From: Dysgonamonadaceae bacterium
Lineage (GTDB): Bacteria > Bacteroidota > Bacteroidia > Bacteroidales > Azobacteroidaceae
Length of the DNA: 31,227 nucleotides
NCBI GenBank assembly: GCA_031255425.1
Contig: JAIRSN010000241.1
Location: forward strand, 1 to 31,227
Reading direction: 5' to 3'
Shown piece after piece: positions 14,064-21,893 of this stretch. The translations under genes and the position numbers were made by a program. Below the pieces are notes generated by a model that was not told where the DNA came from, searched no databases, and saw nothing but the letters and a program-made list of their open reading frames with translations. Each line of letters begins with the position of its first letter. Position 1 is the stretch's first letter.

Positions 14064-16751
14064 TTACCGGTTCGACGCCCCGCCGAGGGCAATGGTTTGT
14101 TTCAGCAGGATGTCCGCGGAAGAACGACCGACCAGGATGTCGAAATCGCCGGGCTCGACCGTCCGTTTCATGTCTTTATCAATCAGTGAAAAATGTTCCG
14201 GCGTCAGGTGCAGGGTCACCTTTTTGGTTTCGCCCGCCCGGAGGAACACTTTCGCAAAGCCTTTCAACTCCATGACAGGCGTTTCCACGCTGCTCACCAC
14301 ATCGTTGATATACAACTGGACGATTTCGGCTCCGTCCCTGCCGCCGGTATTGGTCACCTCCAGGCAAACGGTAACCGGGTCGTGTATCGTAGGCTCGGCG
14401 GGCGTAATGTCCAAGTTTTTGTATTCGAAAGAGGAATAGCTCAATCCGTAGCCGAAGGGGAAAAGCGGTTCTGCTACCCCGTCGATATACCTCCGGTGCG
14501 AGGACGGTTTGCGGGAATAATACATCGGCAACTGTCCCTGTTCCCTGGGGAAGGTAACCGCCAATTTCCCGGAAGGATTGTAATCGCCAAACAGGACATC
14601 GCAAATGGCTGTGCCTGCCGCCTCGCCGGGGAACCAGCACTGCAACAGCGCCTGCGACAGGTCGCACACCTGCGTCAGTATCAGGGGACGCCCGGTAAGC
14701 AGGACCACAATCACCGGCTTGCCTGCCCGTGCCGCCGCCTGCAAGATTTCCATGTCCATCGGTTGCGGGTGCAGGTTGCTTTTGTCGCGGCTTTCGCCCA
14801 CTTCTTCGCGGCTCTCGCCCATCACGACGATGACGGCGTCGGAGTTCCGTGCCGAACGGGTGATGTCGGCATACAGGCTCAGCGATTCCACTTGCGTCAG
14901 CCGCCATTTCAACCACAGCCCCGCATTGCCGCCGGTCTTCGCGTACTCGACGCGGAAGGGGACTTGCTGCCCTGCCGTCAACCGGATCCGGCGCCTTTCG
15001 CCCCGGTCTTTCCATTCTTCGTTCCAATGGTCGATGAAAAGTTGATCCTGAATAAATACTTTCCCGTAGTTCGCTGCGCGGAAATCAATCTCGTAAGTGC
15101 CTGTAACCGGAATGGTGATGTAACCCGACCAGCATGCCGAAAAGCAATTCGGGTCGATGCCGGGCGCCGGGCTCAGGTTGTGCCAGTAGGGATTCAGGTT
15201 GTCGTCGACGGCTGTATAAGCCGCCGTCCCGCTTAAATCCGCGTTGTTGAAAAATTCGACCCGCAGCCCCGCCTCCGGACGGTTCAATCCGGGCGACATA
15301 AACTTCGGCAGGATAGCGGAAAACCGGTCGGACACCTCGCTGTTGATGTAATCGATGGTCAGGCGGTCCCCTACCCTCTTTTGCAGCGCCTCGTAGACGG
15401 ATACGGCTTCCGCGCCCGCCGGGGAATAACTGCCGGTGTACTTCGAACCGGCAAGGTTGCCCGTCAGCGTAATCCGGCGGCAGGAAGGGGTGAGCGGCAA
15501 TACGTCTTTTTCGTTTTCCAGCAGGACGAGGGATTGCCGCGCCGCCTCCAGCGCGAGCGCCCGGTGTCCGGCATTGTGCAACACCTTGCCGGCAAGCGTT
15601 TCGTCGGTGTAAGGACGGTCGAACAGTCCCAGTTGGAATTTTACCCGGAGGATGCTTCGTACGGCGCGGTCTAAATCGCGCTGTACCTGTTTGCTCTTTT
15701 TCGCCGCGTTGACGAGGATTTGCCGGAACTCGTCGTGCGGAAAGTCGTAGAACTGCATATCCAGTCCCGCCGAGAGCGCTTTCAGCAGCGCGTCTTCGGT
15801 GTTGGCGGCGGTTTTATGGGTGGTGATCTGTTTTTTGACGGCGCCCAGGTCGGCGACTACAAACCCGTCGAAGCCCCATTCGTTGCGAAGCACGCCGGTC
15901 AGCAGCCAGTGGTTGGCTACGCCGGGGATGCCGTCTATCTCGTGGTAAGCTGCCATGATTCCTTTCGCTCCGCCTTCTTTCACGGCTTTTTCGAAGACGT
16001 AGAGTCCTGTGGCGCGGGCTTCACGTTCGCCGATGGAGACCGGTCCTTCGTTGCTTCCGTTTTCCGGTGTGCCGTGTAAGGCAAAATGTTTCGGTTCGGC
16101 GGCTACTGCGTTGTTGTCCGAAAGGTGATTTCCCTGTAAGCCTTTGATTAAATGGACGCCCAGGCGCGAAGTGAGGTAAACATCTTCGCCGAACGTTTCT
16201 TCTACCCGTCCCCAGCGGATTTCGCGTGCCAGGTCGAGGTTGGGTCCCAGGACAAAATGAACGCCGTGTGCGCGTGCTTCGGTAGCGACGGCGCGCCCGA
16301 TTGCCCGGATCAGGGTTGTATCCCAGGCGGAGGCATTCCCCTGCGGAATGGGAAACGTAGTAGCGCCGGCTCCCTGGTAGCCGTGCAGCGCTTCTTCGAT
16401 AAACAGCAGCGGTATGCCCAGCCGGGTATGTTCGACCGCGTGTTGCTGTAAGCGGTTCGCCAGCGCCGCCGATTTCGGGTAAAAATCGTGGACGGCTCCG
16501 GTATTCAACGAATCAATGAAGGTATGAACCTGCTCCGCCGACAGGGTTTCCGGATCGAGGAGGATGTCGTTGGCGGAAAGCATATCCATCTGCGCGGCTT
16601 TTTCTTCCGCCGTCATGCGGGAAAGCAAATCGTCTATCCGCTTTTCCACCGGTAAGGAGGGGTTTTTATAGTCCGGCAGCCGGTGGCAGCCGGTGGTAAT
16701 CAGAAGTATTAATATAAAACTTTTCGGGAGGCTGATTCGTTTGTTATTCAT
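14064..16751 (-). CDS. GH3 beta-glycosidase lipoprotein with PA14 insert
   Basis: The chosen start gives MNNKRISLPK, a hydrophobic stretch and lipobox ITTGC with the lipid-anchor Cys at residue 22. The frame extends 15 codons further upstream (to 16796), but that extension precedes a good signal and crosses a hairpin arm. The GH3 N-terminal barrel (about 30-375) has WGRVEETFGEDVYL, KHFALHG and the nucleophile D301 in FVVADLGA (SDxG-type motif). A PA14 domain (about 493-630, starting LRVEFFNNADLSG) is inserted in the second GH3 domain, and a C-terminal FnIII-like domain (VTNTGGRDGAEIVQLY) follows. Family activities are beta-glucosidase or beta-xylosidase; PA14 often shapes the substrate entrance. 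The residues after Cys (HRLPDY) are not acidic-rich, so periplasmic placement is as likely as surface display. The leader TCTAAAAACTT is shared with the preceding gene. Confidence 0.93.
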   Translation of the reverse strand: MNNKRISLPKSFILILLITTGCHRLPDYKNPSLPVEKRIDDLLSRMTAEEKAAQMDMLSANDILLDPETLSAEQVHTFIDSLNTGAVHDFYPKSAALANRLQQHAVEHTRLGIPLLFIEEALHGYQGAGATTFPIPQGNASAWDTTLIRAIGRAVATEARAHGVHFVLGPNLDLAREIRWGRVEETFGEDVYLTSRLGVHLIKGLQGNHLSDNNAVAAEPKHFALHGTPENGSNEGPVSIGEREARATGLYVFEKAVKEGGAKGIMAAYHEIDGIPGVANHWLLTGVLRNEWGFDGFVVADLGAVKKQITTHKTAANTEDALLKALSAGLDMQFYDFPHDEFRQILVNAAKKSKQVQRDLDRAVRSILRVKFQLGLFDRPYTDETLAGKVLHNAGHRALALEAARQSLVLLENEKDVLPLTPSCRRITLTGNLAGSKYTGSYSPAGAEAVSVYEALQKRVGDRLTIDYINSEVSDRFSAILPKFMSPGLNRPEAGLRVEFFNNADLSGTAAYTAVDDNLNPYWHNLSPAPGIDPNCFSACWSGYITIPVTGTYEIDFRAANYGKVFIQDQLFIDHWNEEWKDRGERRRIRLTAGQQVPFRVEYAKTGGNAGLWLKWRLTQVESLSLYADITRSARNSDAVIVVMGESREEVGESRDKSNLHPQPMDMEILQAAARAGKPVIVVLLTGRPLILTQVCDLSQALLQCWFPGEAAGTAICDVLFGDYNPSGKLAVTFPREQGQLPMYYSRKPSSHRRYIDGVAEPLFPFGYGLSYSSFEYKNLDITPAEPTIHDPVTVCLEVTNTGGRDGAEIVQLYINDVVSSVETPVMELKGFAKVFLRAGETKKVTLHLTPEHFSLIDKDMKRTVEPGDFDILVGRSSADILLKQTIALGGASNR

Positions 16752-16756
16752 TGTTG

Positions 16757-16767
16757 AAGTTTTTAGA
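16757..16767 (-). promoter_or_regulatory. Shared leader motif before the GH3 gene
   Basis: On the - strand TCTAAAAACTT lies 5 bases before the GH3 ATG. The identical 11-mer lies 4 bases before the ATG of the upstream beta-helix gene (18705-18715). It may be an A-rich translation enhancer, as is common in Bacteroidota, and it supports both start choices. It does not resemble the TAnnTTTG -7 box. Confidence 0.4.
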
Positions 16768-16778
16768 TTTTTCTGTTT

Positions 16779-16863
16779 TATCCTCAAACAAAACAACCTT
16801 GGTAGTCTGCCGTACGCGGCGTTGTCTTTTCTACAAAGGTTGTTTGTTTGGGATTCGAGGATA
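16779..16863 (-). other. Long imperfect inverted repeat between beta-helix and GH3 genes
   Basis: The arms run inward from TATCCTC (16779-16785) / GAGGATA (16857-16863). They continue through an AAACAAAACAACCTTGGTAG stretch (16786-16805) and its near-complement (16831-16849), with a 7-base bulge on the right arm. About 25 bases per arm can pair, leaving a loop of about 25 bases. In the - strand transcript this would be a large hairpin in the intercistronic space. No U-tract follows it on the - strand, so it looks more like an mRNA-processing or stability element than a terminator. Confidence 0.6.
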
Positions 16864-16873
16864 AGGTATATCC

Positions 16874-18700
16874 TTATTTAACTATCACTTTCTGGGTATA
16901 CTGGTTTCCTTTGTTGGTTACGCGGAGCAGGTAAATGCCCGGGCGTACCGTTACGTTGTAATAGCCTTTGCCCACTACATTGACGTTGAACACGTTTTCG
17001 GCTACCTGTCCTGTGAGCGTTAGCAATTCGCCTTGGGCAAGTCCTTTGACTGCGCCGAAGTCGACGCCCAGTATCCCGTTTTCAACGACACCGATGATGC
17101 GGATGGTTTCGTTCCGGAGCGGAAGGGTGGGCGCTGCGATGCCTGTCCGGATATTTTCTTCCCAACCGGTATCGTCGTATTCATCGCCGGTGGATGCCAG
17201 GGTCGGTGCGGCGGTGATGGAACCGTCGGCGGCTTCCGTACGGGTTTGCCCGAACAGGTCGGCGTCGGTATCGTACTCGGCAAGCAGGGCGGGATCGCCC
17301 AGCTTGGTGACCTTGCTGTCTTCATTCAGCAGGTAATAGGGCATGCCGAACGATTTGCTGTACCGCATTCCCTGGTCGAAGTTGATGCCGGATTCGTCCA
17401 GCGAGGCATAGCCTGTCTGGTAGGCTTCGCTGTCGGTCAGCTTGTACATCCGGGTATTGGATTTCGTGGGAATGGTTTCGTTGTCGACGGGCAACACGCC
17501 GGTATCGTCGCCTTTGATCAGTCCGATCAGTGAGTTCTTGACTGTCAACTGTTCCGCCAGATTCACTCCGCCGCTTATATCTACGGCGGCGGTGCCTTCG
17601 TCGCTGCTGCAAAGGTTCCGGGCAAAGACCGAATTGAAAATGTTCAACTTGATTCCTCCGCCGTCGAGGTCGAACCCGGCGCCGTTGCCGGTGTTGGATC
17701 CTTCGTTTTCTACAAACAGGCTGTTGACAAAGGTATAGTTGGCTTCGCCGCCTATCCACAAGGGGGGTTTGTTTGTCATGCTCTGGTTTTTTGCCACGGT
17801 CGTGTTGATGAATGTCACGCTGGTGTTCGAATCGCCCCATCCGCGGATAAGCCCGGCATGGCTCCAGGATTTATTGGCAACGATACCGCAGGATTCGAAG
17901 GTGGTGGCGCCGCCGGTAATAAAAGCGAGCCCGCCTTCGTATTCGCCGTCGCCGATATTTCCGTTTTCGTCCCAGTCGCCGCCTTTGTTATCGCTGAATA
18001 CCGTGTAATAGAACCGCCGCGTGCCGCCTCCGAAAAGGCAAAGCGCTCCGCCCCGTCCGCCTATGGATTGGCAGCTTGTGATCTTGCAATATTCATGGGT
18101 AATGTCGGTGTCTCCGTCGGCGAAGAGGTAACCGCCGCGGCTTTCTCCCCCTCCTCCGGAGGCTATATTACCGACCGCTTCACAGCCTTTGTAGGTTACC
18201 ATCGTGGTTTGGGTCGCTGCTTCATCTTTTACAATGTAAAAAGCGCCTCCGCGCCGGGCTTCATTTTCTTCGAACCAGCAGTTCACAAATTCCGTTACGC
18301 CTTTGAAGATCCGGGCTACTCCGCCGTCGCCGTCCGCTTCGGTTTCCTTGGCATTTCCTCCGGTAAATCCCAGGTCGATAAAGACTAACTTCGCGCCGTC
18401 TATTTCATCCGGCTCAATTTCGAACAAACGGGTGGAGCCGGCGCCGTCAAAGTAGGCTGTTTCGGCTCCTCCCTTAATAGTCACGTTCTTCGTCACGCGA
18501 ACGGGTGCGTTGAGCGTTACGACTCCGTTGATCAGTATCACGTCGCCCGTTTCTGCCTGTTCCAATGCCGCTGCCAATTCGGTATCCGTAGCGCCGTCGG
18601 CTACAAGGATGTCCGCCGCTTTCACATTTCCAACACATACCATCAACGCCACCAGCGCCAATGATTTCAAAAAGTAATTCAATTTCATAACTACTATCAT
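16874..18700 (-). CDS. Secreted right-handed beta-helix protein with T9SS C-terminal signal
   Basis: I do not recognise a named family beyond the fold. The protein has 608 residues with a signal peptide (hydrophobic LALVALMVCVG, cleavage near VKAAD). The central part (about 35-500) has the short, repeated Gly-rich coils of parallel beta-helices, with recurrent GGA and polymorphic-membrane-protein-like motifs (CWFEENEARRGGAFYIV, GGRGGALCLFGG, GGLAFITGG). The last 75 residues (IRIIGVVENGILGV, GLAQGELLTLTGQVAEN, RPGIYLLRVTNKGNQ, QKVIVK) resemble a T9SS sorting domain. It could be a polysaccharide lyase, a binding protein or an adhesin; no catalytic residues can be assigned. ATG at 18688 is an alternative start. 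The 18700 start is preferred because its leader matches that of the GH3 gene. Hairpins lie on both sides of the gene. Confidence 0.82.
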   Translation of the reverse strand: MIVVMKLNYFLKSLALVALMVCVGNVKAADILVADGATDTELAAALEQAETGDVILINGVVTLNAPVRVTKNVTIKGGAETAYFDGAGSTRLFEIEPDEIDGAKLVFIDLGFTGGNAKETEADGDGGVARIFKGVTEFVNCWFEENEARRGGAFYIVKDEAATQTTMVTYKGCEAVGNIASGGGGESRGGYLFADGDTDITHEYCKITSCQSIGGRGGALCLFGGGTRRFYYTVFSDNKGGDWDENGNIGDGEYEGGLAFITGGATTFESCGIVANKSWSHAGLIRGWGDSNTSVTFINTTVAKNQSMTNKPPLWIGGEANYTFVNSLFVENEGSNTGNGAGFDLDGGGIKLNIFNSVFARNLCSSDEGTAAVDISGGVNLAEQLTVKNSLIGLIKGDDTGVLPVDNETIPTKSNTRMYKLTDSEAYQTGYASLDESGINFDQGMRYSKSFGMPYYLLNEDSKVTKLGDPALLAEYDTDADLFGQTRTEAADGSITAAPTLASTGDEYDDTGWEENIRTGIAAPTLPLRNETIRIIGVVENGILGVDFGAVKGLAQGELLTLTGQVAENVFNVNVVGKGYYNVTVRPGIYLLRVTNKGNQYTQKVIVK

Positions 18701-18704
18701 TTAA

Positions 18705-18715
18705 AAGTTTTTAGA
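18705..18715 (-). promoter_or_regulatory. Shared leader motif before the beta-helix gene
   Basis: TCTAAAAACTT on the - strand lies 4 bases before the ATG at 18700 and is identical to the leader of the GH3 gene. Together with the hairpin just upstream it marks a break in the otherwise tight operon. Function as a translation signal is inferred only from position and A-richness. Confidence 0.4.
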
Positions 18716-18748
18716 ATAATGGACCTCTGACTCTTTTTTTTGTTTGAT

Positions 18749-18790
18749 TTTCCGGGGGAACGCCGAAGTCCGTTAAGCGTTCCCCGGAAA
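18749..18790 (-). other. Strong intercistronic hairpin after the GH99-like gene
   Basis: TTTCCGGGGGAACGC (18749-18763) pairs with GCGTTCCCCGGAAA (18777-18790): 14 base pairs with a single bulged G and a 13-base loop. It begins 11 bases after the stop of the GH99-like lipoprotein gene in the direction of transcription. On the - strand it is followed by an A-rich, not U-rich, stretch, so it is not a classic intrinsic terminator. It may separate the abundant SusC/SusD part of the transcript from the enzyme part by stabilising the upstream 3' end. Confidence 0.7.
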
Positions 18791-18801
18791 TTGAAAATAC
18801 A

Positions 18802-20037
18802 CTATTGTTTTTTGAAAAATTCTCTTGTATACCGCAAGTAGTCTGTTCCGAACTCCTGAACCGGTTCCAGGTTTCTGCCGCTACCGAAGTCGTTCCAGTT
18901 GTATATCATCACCATCCGGCTGGCGCCCACATTGCGCTTTGCCACATTCGCCCATTTCTTATACGGATTTTCGGTAAAACTGCTGAAATCGTACGGGGTA
19001 CTTCCTTCGGCGGAGGAGCTTATCACATAAGCCGCGTCGTTTTTCCACCGGGGAATAAAGAAACGGTCGCTGCCGGGCGTATTCACCCGGTCGTCAAACC
19101 CCGGTTGGACGGTCGGGATGTATTCCTTGCCCAAAGGCTTCATCCGTTCCTGCCAGTAACGGTAGTTGTAATCCAGGTAGGAATACTGCGAATAAAACCG
19201 GTCGTAGTTGTTGTGCGAAATATCGGTGATGAAGAACGCATCGAAAGGCTTTATGGAATCCGCCCGCACATAACCCAAACTCGGACCGTCGTACCCGTTT
19301 GCGGCATGATAGCCCCAGCGTTCGGGCGAAGTCCATCCTCCTCCAAGGTCTGCCATCAACCACAGATTGTTGTTAATGGTTGGGGAGCCTTTCAGGAAAG
19401 TGATAAAAGGATGGATACGCGGTATCTGTCCGGAATTTGTAAAGTTACAGAATACCATCACGGGTTTGCCGTCGGCTTTCTTATAGACGAAATCGTGCAT
19501 CATCACGTGCGTATAAATCGAATCCAGATCGTAGCGCAGGGAATCCATGCGCAGTTGATTCAATTGCATGGTATCGGTCCCCGCACCGAAACGATAGCCC
19601 GGGTCGAAACGGATGACGGCTTTCGGACGGGCATTGTCCTGTGCATACAATTGTTTCCAGTTTGTCAGGATTGTATCGTTAAAGCCGTGCCCGCTCCAAC
19701 TCAGGACAAAGAAGTCGATACCGGCTTCCTTTCCCCAATCCAAGTGTTGCCGCAGTACATCAGCGTCTTTCCGAATATCGTATTCACCCAATACGGGCGT
19801 TCCGGTATAACGCTGCGGCGCTTTTGTTTGATTGTCATACCACACATTTGTGAGGGTATCGCGGTATTTCGTATCGTAAGCGACGCCTACTACGTAATCT
19901 TCCGTTACGGGTACATCCGGAATTTCATACACATATTCGTTCACGGGAAATTCATATACATCCGGCCGGTCTTCGCAAGCAATAAAAAAGAATGCGGGGA
20001 AGACTAAAATACTTACTATAGTGAATAACTTTTTCAT
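18802..20037 (-). CDS. GH99-like (WbsX-like) surface lipoprotein with degenerate catalytic motif
   Basis: This is a 411-residue lipoprotein: lipobox FIAC with Cys21 followed by acidic EDRPD, compatible with surface export in Bacteroidota. The mature part resembles GH99/WbsX-like barrels: VVGVAYDTKYRD, PVLGEYDIRKDADVLRQHLDWGKEAGIDFFVLSWSG and a C-terminal YNWNDFGSGRNLEP. GH99 enzymes have an NEWHEG-type motif here with two catalytic glutamates three apart. This protein has D383 and S386 instead, while the two GH71/99-like modules in the window keep both glutamates. It directly follows SusD (14-base gap), the place where SusE/SusF-like surface glycan-binding proteins often sit. I therefore infer a glycan-binding role, though a divergent enzyme cannot be excluded. 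Confidence 0.8.
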   Translation of the reverse strand: MKKLFTIVSILVFPAFFFIACEDRPDVYEFPVNEYVYEIPDVPVTEDYVVGVAYDTKYRDTLTNVWYDNQTKAPQRYTGTPVLGEYDIRKDADVLRQHLDWGKEAGIDFFVLSWSGHGFNDTILTNWKQLYAQDNARPKAVIRFDPGYRFGAGTDTMQLNQLRMDSLRYDLDSIYTHVMMHDFVYKKADGKPVMVFCNFTNSGQIPRIHPFITFLKGSPTINNNLWLMADLGGGWTSPERWGYHAANGYDGPSLGYVRADSIKPFDAFFITDISHNNYDRFYSQYSYLDYNYRYWQERMKPLGKEYIPTVQPGFDDRVNTPGSDRFFIPRWKNDAAYVISSSAEGSTPYDFSSFTENPYKKWANVAKRNVGASRMVMIYNWNDFGSGRNLEPVQEFGTDYLRYTREFFKKQ

Positions 20038-20051
20038 CTTATTTCAATTAT

Positions 20052-21881
20052 TTATTTACGATTCATTGCTTGATTCGGAAGCGGATAAGGGAACGAGAGA
20101 TAGGCAGGAAGTCCTGCTACCGGCGCGGGAAGACCGGGATTGTCCGCCGCAAAAATCAGGCGGAAAGTAATGCGGTCTTGCGTATCGTTCAAGGTATTGT
20201 CGTACAGGTAGTCCTGAATAGCCTTTTGCGCTTCGGCGGTATTCACGCTTCGTTCCCTTCCGGGGTAAGGCAAGCGTTCCGGAATATACGCCCAGGTACC
20301 GCTTACATAACCGTCGTTCTGGCTGGCATTGAAATTCGGCTTGAATGGGATGGCCTGGGTGCGGCGCAAAAGTGTCCAGGCATCGATGTTCTGTCCAAAG
20401 AGGGAAATCCAGTGCTGCACGATGATCCGCTTCAGATTGTCTTCCGCACCACCCAGTACGCTATGGGTAAACCCGCCCAAATAATCGAGAAATTCGGTCA
20501 CCACAACTCCCGGTCTTTCGAGATCGGTGGGAACGCCCCACTTGATTCCGGCAAAATCTTTATACGTGTCGATTTTAGCCTGCGCAATGCCGTATTTCAA
20601 ACAGCGGGCGTCAATGCCCTCGTAATAATATTCTTCCGCCGGTTTGCCCCCGGACCAAAACGCTTTCAGCTTTGCTTCGGCACGCAGGAAACACAGTTCG
20701 GCATACGAAAAGAAATAATAAGGAGCGTCCGATTTGAGAAATTCCGCACCGATGGTAGCATAATGAGGATAATCGTCTACGTTGGCATACGGGCTTACCC
20801 AACCGTCGGGCCAACGATAATCCGTCGGCGCTCCCATCGAATTGGGACGTCCCAAATACTTGTCTTTTACCGGCCGCCGGGAGGTACCCCCATTTCCCGC
20901 CTTTACATAGACCGGCAATACCGGATCGTTGTAAGTAGCCGGTTTGATCCACATCATCAGGGATTCGTGAAGTACGGGCAGGTTTCCCAATTGCCGTTTC
21001 TTTTCGGCAGGCGTCATTTGGTCGACGATGAAAAACAAGGGATTTTTTGTATCCAAATCGCTGTTGTCGAATTTCATGTAGAAATTACCCGCGTTGTTGT
21101 TGATAAGCAAGCCCCGTTCCGCATGGTCTAATTCTTCGGCTACAACGGCTTTCGCTGTTGCCGCCAACGACCGCAACGCGGTTTGATCCGGATGATGAAC
21201 ATCGCACTCGGCAATCCGCATGGCTGTCCGCAAACGGATACAGTGAGCAAACTGCGACCAGCGCGTCAGGTCGGACTGCAAGAACGGTTCGGCAGACGCA
21301 GGGTATTTATCCGCCGTATTTTCCGGGTCGATTGCTTCGTAGGCAGTCTTCAATTCGTCCAGGATACCGGCGTAAATATCTTCCTCTTTATCAAAGCGCG
21401 CCGTAACATCGCCGTTGCAAGCCTCCACGTAGGGTAAAGGCCCGTAAAGCCCAACCAGTATGGAAAACACATACGACCGCCAGATTTTGGCGATGGCGAC
21501 GCGGTTTTTGTATCCGGGCAGGTCGCCGTAGTTGTCGATAATATTGAACAGCGGTTTCAGCGAATTGGAATAAAGACTGTTCCAAAGGTCGTCGGAAGCG
21601 CCGTCGGCAGAGAAGTGCGGAGCGCCGCCGCCTTCCACCGCCCACATCTGGCTGTAATTGCCGAAGATAAACCAATTGTTTGCACGAGCGGCATCGCTCT
21701 TCGCGCCGCCTATGGCACGCAATGTCGTTACCGGGCTTAAACCGAAGATAAACTCCGGTTCGGCAGCGGTGATGCGGTTGGGGTTGGTATTGATTTCTTC
21801 AAAACCTCCTGTACAGGCATTCATTGCCAGAAGAGTGATAACGCCTGCTATAATTGATAAATATTGTTTTTTCATTTTCAT
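20052..21881 (-). CDS. SusD/RagB-like starch-binding-type outer-membrane lipoprotein
   Basis: This is a 609-residue lipoprotein with signal MKMKKQYLSIIAGVI, lipobox MNAC (Cys23) and then GGFEEINTNPN, the N-terminal signature of the SusD-like_2/RagB group. The TPR-rich body contains typical SusD segments (YVFSILVGLYGPLPYVEA, YAELCFLRAEAKLKAF, HWISLFGQNIDAWTLLRRT). SusD proteins sit on the cell surface as a lid over the SusC barrel and deliver oligosaccharides to it. The ATG at 21875 is an equally possible start. It begins 12 bases after the SusC stop, the standard SusC-SusD pairing, and the pair defines the block as a PUL. Confidence 0.95.
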   Translation of the reverse strand: MKMKKQYLSIIAGVITLLAMNACTGGFEEINTNPNRITAAEPEFIFGLSPVTTLRAIGGAKSDAARANNWFIFGNYSQMWAVEGGGAPHFSADGASDDLWNSLYSNSLKPLFNIIDNYGDLPGYKNRVAIAKIWRSYVFSILVGLYGPLPYVEACNGDVTARFDKEEDIYAGILDELKTAYEAIDPENTADKYPASAEPFLQSDLTRWSQFAHCIRLRTAMRIAECDVHHPDQTALRSLAATAKAVVAEELDHAERGLLINNNAGNFYMKFDNSDLDTKNPLFFIVDQMTPAEKKRQLGNLPVLHESLMMWIKPATYNDPVLPVYVKAGNGGTSRRPVKDKYLGRPNSMGAPTDYRWPDGWVSPYANVDDYPHYATIGAEFLKSDAPYYFFSYAELCFLRAEAKLKAFWSGGKPAEEYYYEGIDARCLKYGIAQAKIDTYKDFAGIKWGVPTDLERPGVVVTEFLDYLGGFTHSVLGGAEDNLKRIIVQHWISLFGQNIDAWTLLRRTQAIPFKPNFNASQNDGYVSGTWAYIPERLPYPGRERSVNTAEAQKAIQDYLYDNTLNDTQDRITFRLIFAADNPGLPAPVAGLPAYLSFPYPLPNQAMNRK

Positions 21882-21893
21882 ATTCGTAAAGAA

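Noticed and set aside
18749..18790. Intrinsic terminator after the GH99-like gene
   Set aside because: The stem is strong, but the - strand continues with an A-rich rather than a U-rich tract, so a processing or stability role is more likely.
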